Assembly (NCBI GenBank): GCA_003342895.1
Contig: PTFA01000012.1
Span: 7,488,252-7,552,251, forward strand
DNA: 64,000 nucleotides
Reading direction: 5' to 3'
DNA from: Casuarius casuarius
Lineage: Eukaryota > Chordata > Aves > Casuariiformes > Casuariidae
This document shows, in pieces, positions 53,561 to 64,000 of the stretch. The notes beneath the pieces were generated by a model that was not told the DNA's origin, made no database searches, and saw only the letters and a list, made by a program, of their open reading frames with translations. The position numbers and the translations under genes were made by a program. Every line of letters starts with the position of its first letter. Positions within the stretch are counted from its first letter, which is position 1.

Positions 53561-54964
53561 GATATTTTGGGGAAAGGATAATTTTATGCTTATCCTGGTG
53601 TTTATATTATGTTTGCAACCCTCCGTTATGGGCACTGTTGGAAACTGGGTACCGGCCCTGTGTGTTTTATGGGTTGGTGTGTATTTCTATTGCAAACTAT
53701 TTATCCTCAATAAATAGAGAACTGAAATGGATATGGACATGCAAAAAATCTGAATGAAGCAACAAGTACAAGCTTTTCAAACAAATGCCAAAATCAAGCT
53801 CATGCTAGTGACAAGACTGTATGTCAGAAAACCTCTATATTGCCTTTTTTTGTGGTGTTACAAACTTAATTGCAGAACAGTTCCATGGACATGATCTGCT
53901 GACAGGTGTCAGAGGCTCTTTTTACAGTACACATCTGTTTTCTTGGTTTGTGTTATAATGCATAGGATCTAAAGAAAATAGCTATATGTTATCTTCACTA
54001 AATAGCTGCATTTTACTATAGTGGAGGAAAAAGCCTTGTTTGCTCAGCTTGGCGAGCTCACTTTGGGAGAGGTGGCACTAGGTCGATACTAAGGGAAAGC
54101 CAAGGATACAGTGCTATGAGGAACTTCTAGAGAGCGTGATTGCCTTCTTCTCAGGGGCTTGCAGGCGATGGCCTTAACTGTTTTAATTTGGCAGATGGTG
54201 GGATCCTTTCCTGAGTGTTTTGGAGGAGATGATGTTGCTGCTGATTGAAAGCTGAACTGACCCTGTTGATAGGCTTTGCCCTTTGCAGAGCATTGCAGCC
54301 GTTCCTAGGTCAAGGGGAAAATTCTTTGCGTATTTCTTCAGTGCCAAACCAGCATCGTGTCAGGCATGATTGTGTGTCCCTTTCTTTTCGTGTTTTCTTC
54401 TGTCATTCCATTATCTCCATCTTGCACAATGACTTTCCTTCAGCTATTCTTTTTCTCCTGTCCCCTTTCTGTCCCTTCTCTCTGCTACTGGCAGGCAACA
54501 TATTTTTGTCCCTGTCTAAACACTAGGACATATTTGCATCTTTCTGGGGGTAGGATTCACCCTTTTAGCATTGTTCAAATTAAGCTAAACACGATTCTAG
54601 AAATGTGGGTCTGACTCTAAGGTGACAAGTCCCTCTAATATCTCAGTCTTCTGGTAGGAGAAATAGCAATGGCTAATGGTAGGTGGGGCTACACTGTTTT
54701 TGATTTATGATATTCATTATTATTTGTCTGGGGGGGTAAAACTGTAACTTTGACTCTTTTGGCTATGATCTTCTCAGTACTGCCTTTAAAGAGCTGGTAA
54801 AGGAAAGTAGAAGAGCAAAAAATAATGCAGGCGATATGTTCTTGAACTCTTGACTTCCAGCAGCTGCATTTTAAAAACTGCCATTCCATTTTGCTGGTAT
54901 GTCTGTGAAGCCTCTCCATTATGTGTGCAAACACAATCTGATTAGTATTTTTTATAAGCTAGTC

Positions 54965-55290
54965 TTGTCTGCTTTTATTACAGACATCACCTTCAGATGT
55001 GGGGCCACCGCAGCCATTAAATCAAGAATATTTAGCTATTATTTGTAATAAATGTCAGCAGGGCTGAACTGAAGCCAGCAGGAAATGTTCAGGGCAGAAA
55101 ACACACTGACATTCATTCATGCAAATTTGTACCACTAGTAGAATTAATCATAAAGAGGGAGGGTAGAACATACAATGCATTTATATTACTGGTTTGGCCA
55201 GTTGTGATTCATCATGAAAATGAGGGTTATAATGGGTAAGCAGCAGCCTACTGACAAAGAGCCACATGCAAAGTATAATTAGGTGAGTAT
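54965..55290. other. Candidate conserved non-coding element
   Basis: The stretch contains an exact POU octamer (ATGCAAAT, 55119-55126), AATTAATCATAAA just after it, and GATTCATCATGAAAATGAGG further on. The left end has CTTTTATTACAG followed by 28 open codons ending TGA, which could equally be the acceptor of a non-coding exon. No protein similarity recognised. Confidence 0.3.
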
Positions 55291-55603
55291 TACTTCCAAG
55301 ACAAGATATTCAAGGACTGTGTTTAAGTTACGATGGGTGAACGTGTAGTCAGATGAGAACTGGAGCTCCTCATGTTTTAACTGGTAATTTCAAGCACAAA
55401 CTTTATAACCAAAATTCAGGCAACTTTTGTAATCGTTATCCTTTCTGGCAGTTTTCGCAATATGGAAAGATCTGTTCTCAGTGCTATTTGACCATAAAAC
55501 AGTAGTGCTATGAAGCTTCCAGAGACAAAATTCATAAGACGTTTTTCACTTCAATATCACAGACTCTGGAAATCTTACTCTTATTAAATGTATCCTATGC
55601 AGA

Positions 55604-55617
55604 ACACTAGAGGGGGA
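55604..55617 (+). promoter_or_regulatory. CTCF-like motif, weak
   Basis: ACACTAGAGGGGGA shares the CACTAGAGGG core of the other two sites but deviates at the first position and in the 3' part. Confidence 0.2.
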
Positions 55618-57059
55618 TTATTGTATTTTAATAGGAAGCAGAAGTTTCTTCAACAACTGTGACTGCACTTATAGCAATGTTGTGCCAGATTGTGTCTGGA
55701 AATGACCATCTGAAACTTTATGCTGGTGAAAAACCAGGAGGATGCCTAATATCTGGAAAATCCTGAAGTTTGTGGGAAGCTAGAGCACCTTCCTATACTT
55801 TTGAACCCTATAGCCTGCAGGGGTGATGTGATCAGTAACGGTTTCAGGAGCCTGGCTATTTAGTGCTACTGGAATGATGCAGAGTAGGAAATGAATTCTA
55901 GTGAACTCATGAATTCAGCTGTTAATATTGGAGTTTTGCCCATTAAAAATATCAACAAAATGATCCTTACTCAACACTATTCTCTGCAAGTTCTAGCAGA
56001 GAAAGCAAACTTAATTGCAGATATATTAATTTCTTAGCACTTGAAAAAGATGCTCTTTTTTTCCCTCAATAATTGTATTCATTTGTCAGGTGTATTCTTA
56101 TAAAAGGAAGGGTCTTAGATTAGGTTTGGTTGTTGTTAGATCAGAGTCTGGTGGACAGCCTGTTAGGAAATCATTACTTGATAGGAGAAGAAAAAAAGCA
56201 CTTTAAACCCATTGAAATATATCTCAGTGCAGTATTTGGTGAAACCTACACACCTGAATAATTTGTAGGAAAACTATAATTACTATTTTCTTGTATTTGA
56301 AGCAGTCCTTTGCAACAAACCCTAAAGAGAATTATAATTTAAATCTGTAAGTGGTAAAACTGGCACTATAAAAGAATCAATATTGTATTTTATTATTCCA
56401 GAAATACAGAAAACTAGAGGATGAAAGCATAAATTTTTATCTCTTTCTATTATCTTGATGCAAAAAAGGACTAAAAGAAAAAAGTCTTAAACCTGTTCTT
56501 GAAAAGATTAAAAAAACCAGCTGGATGGAGCTGACATAAAAATGATAGGGGAATTTAGAGACAATAACTATTCTCATGGTTTTTCGGTTGTAGAATTTAA
56601 ATAATGAGCCAGAGAGAGCATGAAGCTGAAATATGATTCATAAAATACAAAAAAAACTTTTCATATGATGTTCTCTGAGCAAAATATCATTTTCAGAATA
56701 TTTCTGAATTTTCTGAAGTGCCAAGGAGTTAAATGCAAAACAAATATTCTGAAACAATGTTCCATTTTTGCTGTTAATAATCACTGCATAAGGTGTTACC
56801 ATGCACGGACTGAGAGGATATGTAACCAAAAACACCTTTCAAAGTGCCAGTAGTAGTCAGTGTAAATTGCTTCCTTAGGCTTTTGTTTTTAATTGCTAAA
56901 GTTGAGGGAAAGGACCTAATTTGGAGAAACAAGTACTTCCCGTTAAGTTAAACACAGCTTCTCTTCACATAATTCATGAATTCATGCAGCTACTTAGCTC
57001 GTACTGCTAAATAATCATTAGCATGTTATACTCAGTAAGAGAAATCATAATTAAAAGCT

Positions 57060-57080
57060 TTTATTTATTTATTTATTTTT
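57060..57080. repeat. (TTTA)n microsatellite
   Basis: About four TTTA units followed by TTTTTAA. Confidence 0.85.
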
Positions 57081-57339
57081 AAGGACAAAATCCTTTTGGT
57101 CTCTTCCCTTGTCTTAAATCTTCATCATACTTGTTTGTTAAAATCCTGAGTACAGCGTACTTTGCGGGGCAAAGAGTTGTGGTAGGAATACAATGCACCA
57201 GCAGTGTTCACACTGAAGAGATTCTACTTTTTACCTGCCCTGCGTTTTCAGGACTTAATGTAAGCTTCAGACTACAGTTAAGATCTGGTTTAACATGAGA
57301 AGTCTGGTGATAAGGGATATTGTGTAGAATACCAAGAGC

Positions 57340-58025
57340 AATACAGAAAGCATGCTGCTTTATAAAGCTTTAGTGAGCCCACATTTGGAGTATTTTGGGC
57401 GATTCCGGTTTCTGCATCTCAAGAAGGAAATAGCCAAGTTAGAGAGGTGGGTGCAAGGAAAGGCAACTAAAATGACCAAGTGGATAGGGAAGCTGCCTTG
57501 CAGGGAGCAACTGAAAGTGTTAGGACTTCAGATTGGATAGAAGACGACTGAGAAAGTAAATGAATGAGATTTACAAAATCAGGGAAGGTGGTGCCTTAGG
57601 TAAATGATGTGCTGCTATTCACCAGATCACACAATGTTGTAAGTAGGGGCATGAACTGAAACTAGGAAGAGAATGACTAAGAAACATGAGAGTACTTTTT
57701 TGTGCAGAAGGCAAAGAAGTTTGAGGACTTGCCACAAGGTTGTGGAGGCAGGCAGTGTCAGCTAGTTCGACAAGGGACTAGATAAATTCATGGACAAAAG
57801 GTCTACGAAGAGATACTGGAGGAAGAGGCTTGAGAGTTATCCTCTTAACACCCGTAAGATGGTGATCGTCAATGCTGAGAGTGGTGGTGGAGTATCATGC
57901 AAATGGACTGCAGATAATAACCAGGTGCTCTTAAATAGCATCTTCTACTGCCGCTGTTGGAGGCAGACTCCTGGACAAGATGGACCATTGGCCTGACCGA
58001 ATGCAGCATTTCTAATATTCTTAAA
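57340..58025 (+). mobile_element. CR1/L3-like LINE 3' end, ancient, about 0.7 kb
   Basis: From 57352 an open frame gives LLYKALVSPHLEYFGRFRFL, then KATKMTKWIGKLPCREQLKV, the conserved end of CR1-type ORF2 (usual form 'VRPHLEYCVQFW...RATKMI...LPYEERLRELGL'). The downstream sequence follows CR1 order, including CTAGATAAATTCATGGACAA, and finishes with AAGATGGACCATTGGCCTGA followed by ATTCTTA, the conserved 3' terminus of this LINE group. The copy has frameshifts and stops and lacks everything 5' of the RT C terminus, as is normal for 5'-truncated insertions. It is the best preserved LINE piece in the window. Confidence 0.85.
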
Positions 58026-58487
58026 GGTTCTGCTTAGATGATGGAGATGTCACCAATCCTAAAATGGCCTGAGAATATTTTTCATCCCATTGATACATAA
58101 AGGGCGAGGAAACAGAGATGGCTTAATAAAGAAATTAGTTAGTGGTTAGGTAAGCAAGGATAGTAGTGTCTGTAATGTCCTCAAAATAAGTTTTCCAGTT
58201 AAATTAGACACTGGGTGTAATAGCCAGTTCCTGAATAAACTTGAAGCAGGTTCTGACATATATTGGCTGACTGTATGAGAATGTGTATATATTAAATTTA
58301 ATTTTTTTAAAACCTTCTTTTTACCTCCTAGTTGAATAACAGTGCCTTATACCAATTCAGAAACTACTTATCACTCTCAAAGAGATGATGTACAAATACA
58401 CATTCCAAATACTTACTAAAAATTGTAAGTTGAATTGTGTGCTGAAAATGATGAGATATCATTAGAGATTACAAAACTTTAATTTCC

Positions 58488-58501
58488 TTTTTTTTTTTTT
58501 T
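58488..58501. repeat. Poly-T run
   Basis: Fourteen consecutive T. Confidence 0.85.
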
Positions 58502-60201
58502 CTGGTGTGCCTTATTTACATTTCTTAGCTTTTCTCTGAAATCTTGAGAGCTAGAAAATAATCCCATTCAAAAATAAAAATAAGCTGAAATTGTTATGCA
58601 GTATTCTGATAGATGGACTCCTTTAAAAAGGGAGGGGTAGATTCCTAGTCTACAGCCCTGGAAGAGGGTAAAGCTATTTACTTCTGGGTGTTCTGAACTG
58701 GATGCAGTAAGACCAACTATATGTGGTATATTATAGAGTGGATGAGCAGATGAAGCCTACCTAGGAAGTAGAACGTGCTTAATCTTTTTTTGCCTGTTAA
58801 TTCATTAATTCAAGGTTAGACTCTGCCTTCGCAGGTAAATACTTTACTATCTTGCTTAATGTTACTGAACTCAATGGACATAAGCAAGTGCTTCAGAAGT
58901 TTGATAAATGGGGCCTAAATGCATCTCTGTTTATCTCCTTCAATTTAATAGTGCATCATTATTGACCCATCCCAATGTATCTTATCATAATGTGGGACTG
59001 ACAAGGACTTTTCCAGCCAATACAATGTAACTTATACCTGAATAATTTTTATGCTGGGTAATTAGGATTTTGATTGAGGGCTCCTTTATAATTGTTACTA
59101 CAAACTGAAATTTGCAATGAGATTCTGGAATAATTGCAAATAACTAATATAAGAAACAGCCTTTTATGAGATGCGCTTGTGGTCTGATATTGATGACAAA
59201 TTGTTCCACTGAGTACATTACGTAGCTGTGACTCATGAAAACTTATCCGATAAGAATAGAGAACAGCTAATAGGGTCAATATATGGTCTCTGTTTTAATG
59301 ATAATGGTCCTGTCACTCTATAAAAGCAGTGAACTACCCATCATAGTTACTTTGCCAAAATTATTTTAAGTATCTGTTCTACCTTGTACATTTATTTAAA
59401 GATATAATCTAGTTTCAGTACCAAGGAGTGAAGAAGTTTAAAAGCTTATGATTATCTTGCCTCTCTGTATTACTTTTCTTTGAGTCCCCAATCAAAGATA
59501 GAAGTTTTTTTTTCTAGTATGGCTAAATGATAACTCATAAATTCTAATTTTAAAATATTTGTTAAAATAATGCTTTCTGGATGACTGAAAGTGAAGAGAA
59601 TAACATTGCTGTAGCCGAAGAGATTTGACCTTTATTTTTCCCGGAGAGTGAAGTTGAACATACAAATTTCAGAAAGCTTGTTGGGAACTATAAGAAACTT
59701 AGATATGGAATTATAGTCTATACACATAAAATCTTGTAGCTTTAGGGTCTGTCTTTTTCTAGCCCTATTATACTGAATTCCTAAAAATGGCTGAGCCCAT
59801 TTGGAATTGTTTGGGTTCTTAGTTTGAAATTTTGGGAAAAAAAATACTGGATGGGAGGCTTCCAGTGAAATGTAAGGTGCAACAGGAAGCTTGACTGTGA
59901 TGCAGAGAATGAAATACTCATCAATGAGTTAATACCAAGTCAAGTACTCCAGCTTAGAATTAGAGGGTAATTTCTACCCTTTAGCTGAGCTGTAAAACTG
60001 TGTTCATAACAACTTGTGGCCATCAAATATTTCATGGTACATTTTGCAAGAATAGGGATATTAATTCTATTGTCCTGGGCTAGACTCCAATTGGAGTAAT
60101 TACATTCTGCAATCCTAACATCAGTTTTGTAGAAGTATCAAATACAGCTTTCCCTTTTCCTGAAGTGGAATCAAAAGAGCTGTGCAATTGCCTAATATTT
60201 C

Positions 60202-60231
60202 TTTTTTTTGGGGGGGGGGGGGGGGGAGGGG
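60202..60231. repeat. Poly-T/poly-G homopolymer
   Basis: Eight T, then seventeen G, one A and four G. It is G-quadruplex-capable, and base counts in such runs are often unreliable in assemblies. Confidence 0.9.
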
Positions 60232-63200
60232 AATATTGGAGTGGGTGAGGGAATACCCTTTTAAAATCTTTTTTGAAATGTCAGTGTTTTGAGTGAAAGT
60301 AAGATCTGCAGCACAGCTGAGCATATCTAATTTAGCTATGTTGTAACATGCATATCTTATGGAATACAGGTGTATGCCTCAGCTAAAAAAGCCTATCCGT
60401 AGGTGGCAAATCACAGTAGTTGCAGCCTTTCACTGTAAGAGTGAATGAGATAGAGGTAAGTGGCCTCAGAAAGGGTACTGGAAATAGTCCACAGAGGAGT
60501 GCTTTAAGATAGAGAGTGCATCCTTCAGATATGTGACTCGTTCAGCCCAGGCCTGCCCTTGAGGGTGTGCTTGTGGGCAAGAAATGCGTTACTGAGTTTG
60601 GCCTCGAGTCTGGTATTGCGATTGCTCTTGCGCAGCAGGATAGAGGCAACCACTGAGTAGCCATAGCCAGTGTCTGAAGAGTACACCCATTCCTCTCATT
60701 TATATACATCTAATAATGTTATTTCCTAAGGTTTGTAAGGAAATCTTGCCTCCATACCAGGTGTTGCATTTCCGTGCTTCACAGATCAGGTATAGTCCTA
60801 TGCTCAGTTACTACATTGGATTTGCTCTACCTGTGATGCTCAGATGTTCCTCATGTACGTTTCCCAAGGTCCTTAGTTTTTTTGCTCCTGTGCAGAATCA
60901 AGGATATGTGGGTATGATAAGATTCCAAATAAGTTTATGCTGTAACACTAGCTTAGACAGAATATCTAGGTGGGCATCTCTGTGTTGCAGTTAATACTGA
61001 TGGTTGCTTTGCCAAAAAATAATGAATGTACTCATACTTTGCAGTGCAACATGATATGGAGACATCCAAGCTGTTGCTGGCAAAATGAGTATCACTGCAT
61101 TATGCAGCACAGCATCAGGCAGGTATACTACTTTCGGTCTCAAAGTTTTTTTCTTAGCAGGCTTTTTTAGCTTGTGCTGGATCTGCCTTACTCTTTCCAC
61201 CTGTGTCACTAAGTCATTGCTATCATAGGGTCCTTCAGCACTGCACTCCATTGTATGGTGTAGATGAATCCACTTAAGCCATTCCCTATAGAACATTCAG
61301 TGTTACAAAATATACTTTTTCCTTTTATGTCCAAAGTACATTGCCCTGAAAGAACTGTAAATTTTTGTTTGTTAGAGGTTCACAATATCATCTTCTCTCA
61401 TTGTATGTAAATCATGGGCTAGATGTAGGGTATTGAGTCAACAGTGCCTAAATAGGTTTGCATTTGTGTATCAATACTGCTGGATATTTTAATTGGTGGT
61501 TATCAGGCCACACTTTTTTTTTTAATCATTCTGGTATGTTCTAGATGTTGTAAAGTTCTTGAAACCTGCAAGTGTCTCTGATCCTAGTCTGGATTTTCTG
61601 AAACTCTTTCTCATGCAGAGCTGAGGAATAGCAGCTGTAGTTGGGAACAGCAGTCAAAGAGAGATTTTTCTGAAATTTAAGAATTTTTCACACTGCCATA
61701 TGACTCCTACTAGGCTGATTAAAGTCTTATGAGGTATTTGGAGAGTTAAATAGTCTGGCACTTCTGTCATTTTAATGCTTCAGCAAATTTTAGCACTTGT
61801 GGTTTTATGTGCATGAGTGCTCAGGTAGCCGAGGTCTAAAATGGTTTACTTCTCCAAGCATAATAATTTAAAGAGCTCAGTAGATTCTGGGGCAACGCAT
61901 AATTCCCAGGTCCCTGGAGAACTGCTAATTCATTAGGAATTTCAAGATATGTCATTGCTTCTCAAATGTTTTGCACCTTTTGGGGACTTCTAAATTCTAG
62001 AGTGGCCCTTTCCAGCACATCCCATAATCTCCTGATGAACATTTTATCTGGCAACTTGAAATGTCTTGCAGTCTAGTACCTGTACCTCTGCCAGTGACAC
62101 TACCACTAGTAGGGATCCCGCTGTCCCTGGAAAAAGGACTTCCGATAACCTTTTGAGCTATGATCTGTTTCCTCCAGCAATAATTAATGCCTTTAGATGT
62201 AAAGATACCAATTAAGAGGGAAAGAACAGAAATAGGGAGATGTAAAATCAAGAAGCAGTGTGAAGTGTTGGTCACAGCCTTACTTTTACAAGTGCAGTAA
62301 TATTACCTTTAAAACCTCACCCCATAAGTGAGGTAGCATAAAATAGCTGTAAACATTCCACATCCTATAGCATGAATTAAATGACGGATAAAGCACACTG
62401 GAGGATCAATATCTTAGGAGCAGCTCCCTGTCCCCAGGGAGTTGGAAGGGAAGTTTTGATGAGAATAGTTTTGATGAAGGAAGACTTTCAAAAACCAGCT
62501 GCATGTGGGAAGCAGAAGGCTGTATTCCAAACTGAGACTGACAGTATTAGCATAGGTTTGGCAGCCAACTGTTTAGGAAGAGTATTCCAACACTCAAACA
62601 GGGACAGGAAGGATCAATACACCTCGCGATTGCTCCTTCTCTTGTAAGCACAAGTATTGTCCTGATTATACATATAGTGTAAGAAAGAGCAATTAAGTGT
62701 GGTGTGTTGTTGGTGGGGTTTTTTTTAGTTTTTTTTGTTTGTTTTTTAATTTTGCTTTTATTGTGATCAAATCTTCTGACCGCTTGCTGTCTGAATATCA
62801 TGCAAATGTTAGGTACTTTTTTGTGGTATAGACTTAAAATCCTAACTGCAAAGGCTATTATACAGATGCTATATAATAGGCTGCTCAGAGTAGCTGGTTC
62901 CAGTACCTAATGTTATGAGTGATTATCCACCTGAGTATGTTTATGCTTGCCAGTAATTCTACTGAATATTTACTTTCCCCCTCTCTCTTTTGCACATCAA
63001 GTCATTTTTTTATCTCCATTTTAGAATGTGACCAATTCTGCAAATATGAGAGCAAGTAGCTTAGGGTTAAGTCCCACCTGCTTGGTTGTAAGCGTGAGTT
63101 CCAGGACTTTGGTTTTCCTGTTGAGAATGCGCTGCTGGTAACATTCAAAAGCATTGCTTGGAGAGGCACTTCTGGCTGGAGGCTGGCTTTTGATTTCTGA

Positions 63201-63559
63201 AATGACAATAAGTACCCATAAGATTCATGGAAAGAAAGTAAATTTGGACTTCAGAACTTTAAAGATAAATGTAGGAACCTTCAGTTCAACTTCTAAGCCA
63301 TTGGAAAGCCAATGGAGTGTGGAAATACTGGTGTATTGTGGCCTTTCAGTTTTGACTTATTCTAAAGATGCAAGATGGAGGTAGGGTATCTGTTTGTCCT
63401 TCATGTCTAATGCAAAGAGAATAGAAATCATCCAGTCTAGCGGCATCTTATGTAATGCTGAATATGAAGGAAGGTGGGAAGAAATCCAAGCAAAAAACCG
63501 TTGCTAGGTTTGGTCGTAATGTGCCTAATATGCTTACAGAGAACTGTGTTCAGATAACA

Positions 63560-63850
63560 TTTTTAGCTCTATGAGAGTCCTTCGAGGTTCAGTTCTTGGC
63601 TTCTTACCTTTGTCATTGTGTATTTATGATATTGATCCGCTCTTCTGAAATGCAAAGTTTCATCTTTGTGGGAGTGACACAATTATTTATAGGTCAAATA
63701 AATATTTACATGGCCTTTTGTATAACCTCCCATGTGATTTTGATAAATTACAAGATTGCGATAAATTGGATAATACTGTTTTAAATTCAGAGAGAGAAAG
63801 CTTGGGCATTTGGTGTACACCTCATTCAGAAATCTCTTCATTCTGTCCTG
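63560..63850 (+). mobile_element. Non-LTR retrotransposon reverse-transcriptase remnant, not CR1-like
   Basis: In the frame starting at 63586 the translation is GSVLGFLPLSLCIYDIDPLF, one stop, then HLCGSDTIIYRSNKYLHGLL and PCDFDKLQDCDKLDNTVLNS. These align in order with non-LTR RT blocks: the 'GSVLGPLLFxxYINDL' block, the 'HLYADDTIIY' catalytic block (here CGSD, so the aspartate pair is broken), and the following 'LNxxF..LQ...LN..KT' block. The DTIIYRSN context differs from the FADDTKLGG context of CR1, suggesting another LINE clade (L2/Rex/Jockey-like in a broad sense). A premature stop and the lost catalytic motif show it is dead. It lacks a start codon in frame, so simple frame searches miss it. 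Confidence 0.7.
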
Positions 63851-64000
63851 CATGGTTCCTTTTTTGATGCATCCTTTTCTTTTTGTCACTCATTTAAAAT
63901 ACCTTGTGATACAGTTAGATATGCTGTTAAAGAACTATCATTGTACTGAAGCCAGAGTTAGCAAAATGTGTTTATAGTTAGTTATTTTCTGCAAATAGAC

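Larger units (their letters stand above)
53561..57339. other. Gene desert between two CR1 fragments
   Basis: No gene recognised. Overlapping plus frames at 54245-54614 carry no known domain. A candidate conserved stretch at 54965-55290 and a CTCF-like motif at 55604 are listed separately, as is a TTTA repeat at 57060. Confidence 0.55.
58026..63559. other. Gene desert, right end
   Basis: No gene recognised. Poly-T and T/G homopolymers are listed separately. Text near 58850-58920 (ACTCAATGGACATAAGCAAG, ATAAATGGGGCCTAAATGC) resembles an old amniote interspersed repeat whose name I cannot give with confidence. Confidence 0.5.

Overview
This is vertebrate nuclear DNA, most likely from a bird. It is AT-rich with a single sharp CpG island, it has a spliced vertebrate gene, and its recognisable repeats are old CR1-like LINE fragments plus one solo endogenous-retrovirus LTR. 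No SINE-rich, mammal-like repeat landscape is visible. The bird assignment is an inference from this repeat content. Two N bases (26109 and 26495) indicate assembled or consensus sequence.

The only protein-coding gene I can support is the 5' end of NUDT12, the peroxisomal NAD(P)H/NAD-capped-RNA Nudix hydrolase, on the minus strand at the left edge. Two coding exons are present. The first (3373 down to 3168) carries the start codon and the first ankyrin repeats. The second (403 down to 1) completes the ankyrin region and enters the linker. A 2.76-kb intron joins them with consensus splice sites and a split glycine codon. The NADH-pyrophosphatase zinc ribbon, the Nudix box and the C-terminal peroxisomal signal lie beyond base 1. 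A CpG island at about 3.77-4.42 kb is the promoter region. It has ETS, Sp1-type and AP-1/CRE-like motifs, GC-rich structured repeats, and a good plus-strand splice donor that hints at a divergent non-coding transcript.

From about 4.5 kb to 64 kb I find no gene. In other amniotes the region upstream of NUDT12 is a large gene desert towards EFNA5 (human 5q21; the corresponding segment is Z-linked in birds, from general knowledge), and the window fits that. The desert holds microsatellites and homopolymers, a CR1 tail on the minus strand (23.2 kb), a 727-bp solo LTR with intact 5-bp target duplication (25.9-26.6 kb, minus), and three plus-strand CR1 remnants (38.6, 53.1 and 57.3 kb). It also holds a non-LTR reverse-transcriptase remnant of non-CR1 appearance (63.6 kb), a possible retrocopy 3' end (31.1 kb), three CTCF-like motifs, two perfect palindromes, and a few stretches that look like conserved non-coding elements.

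I see no CRISPR array, operon, toxin system, tRNA or rRNA, and no convincing new coding system. The least expected items are the non-CR1 reverse-transcriptase relic, the LTR with its exact boundaries, the palindromes, and the possible divergent transcript from the NUDT12 island.
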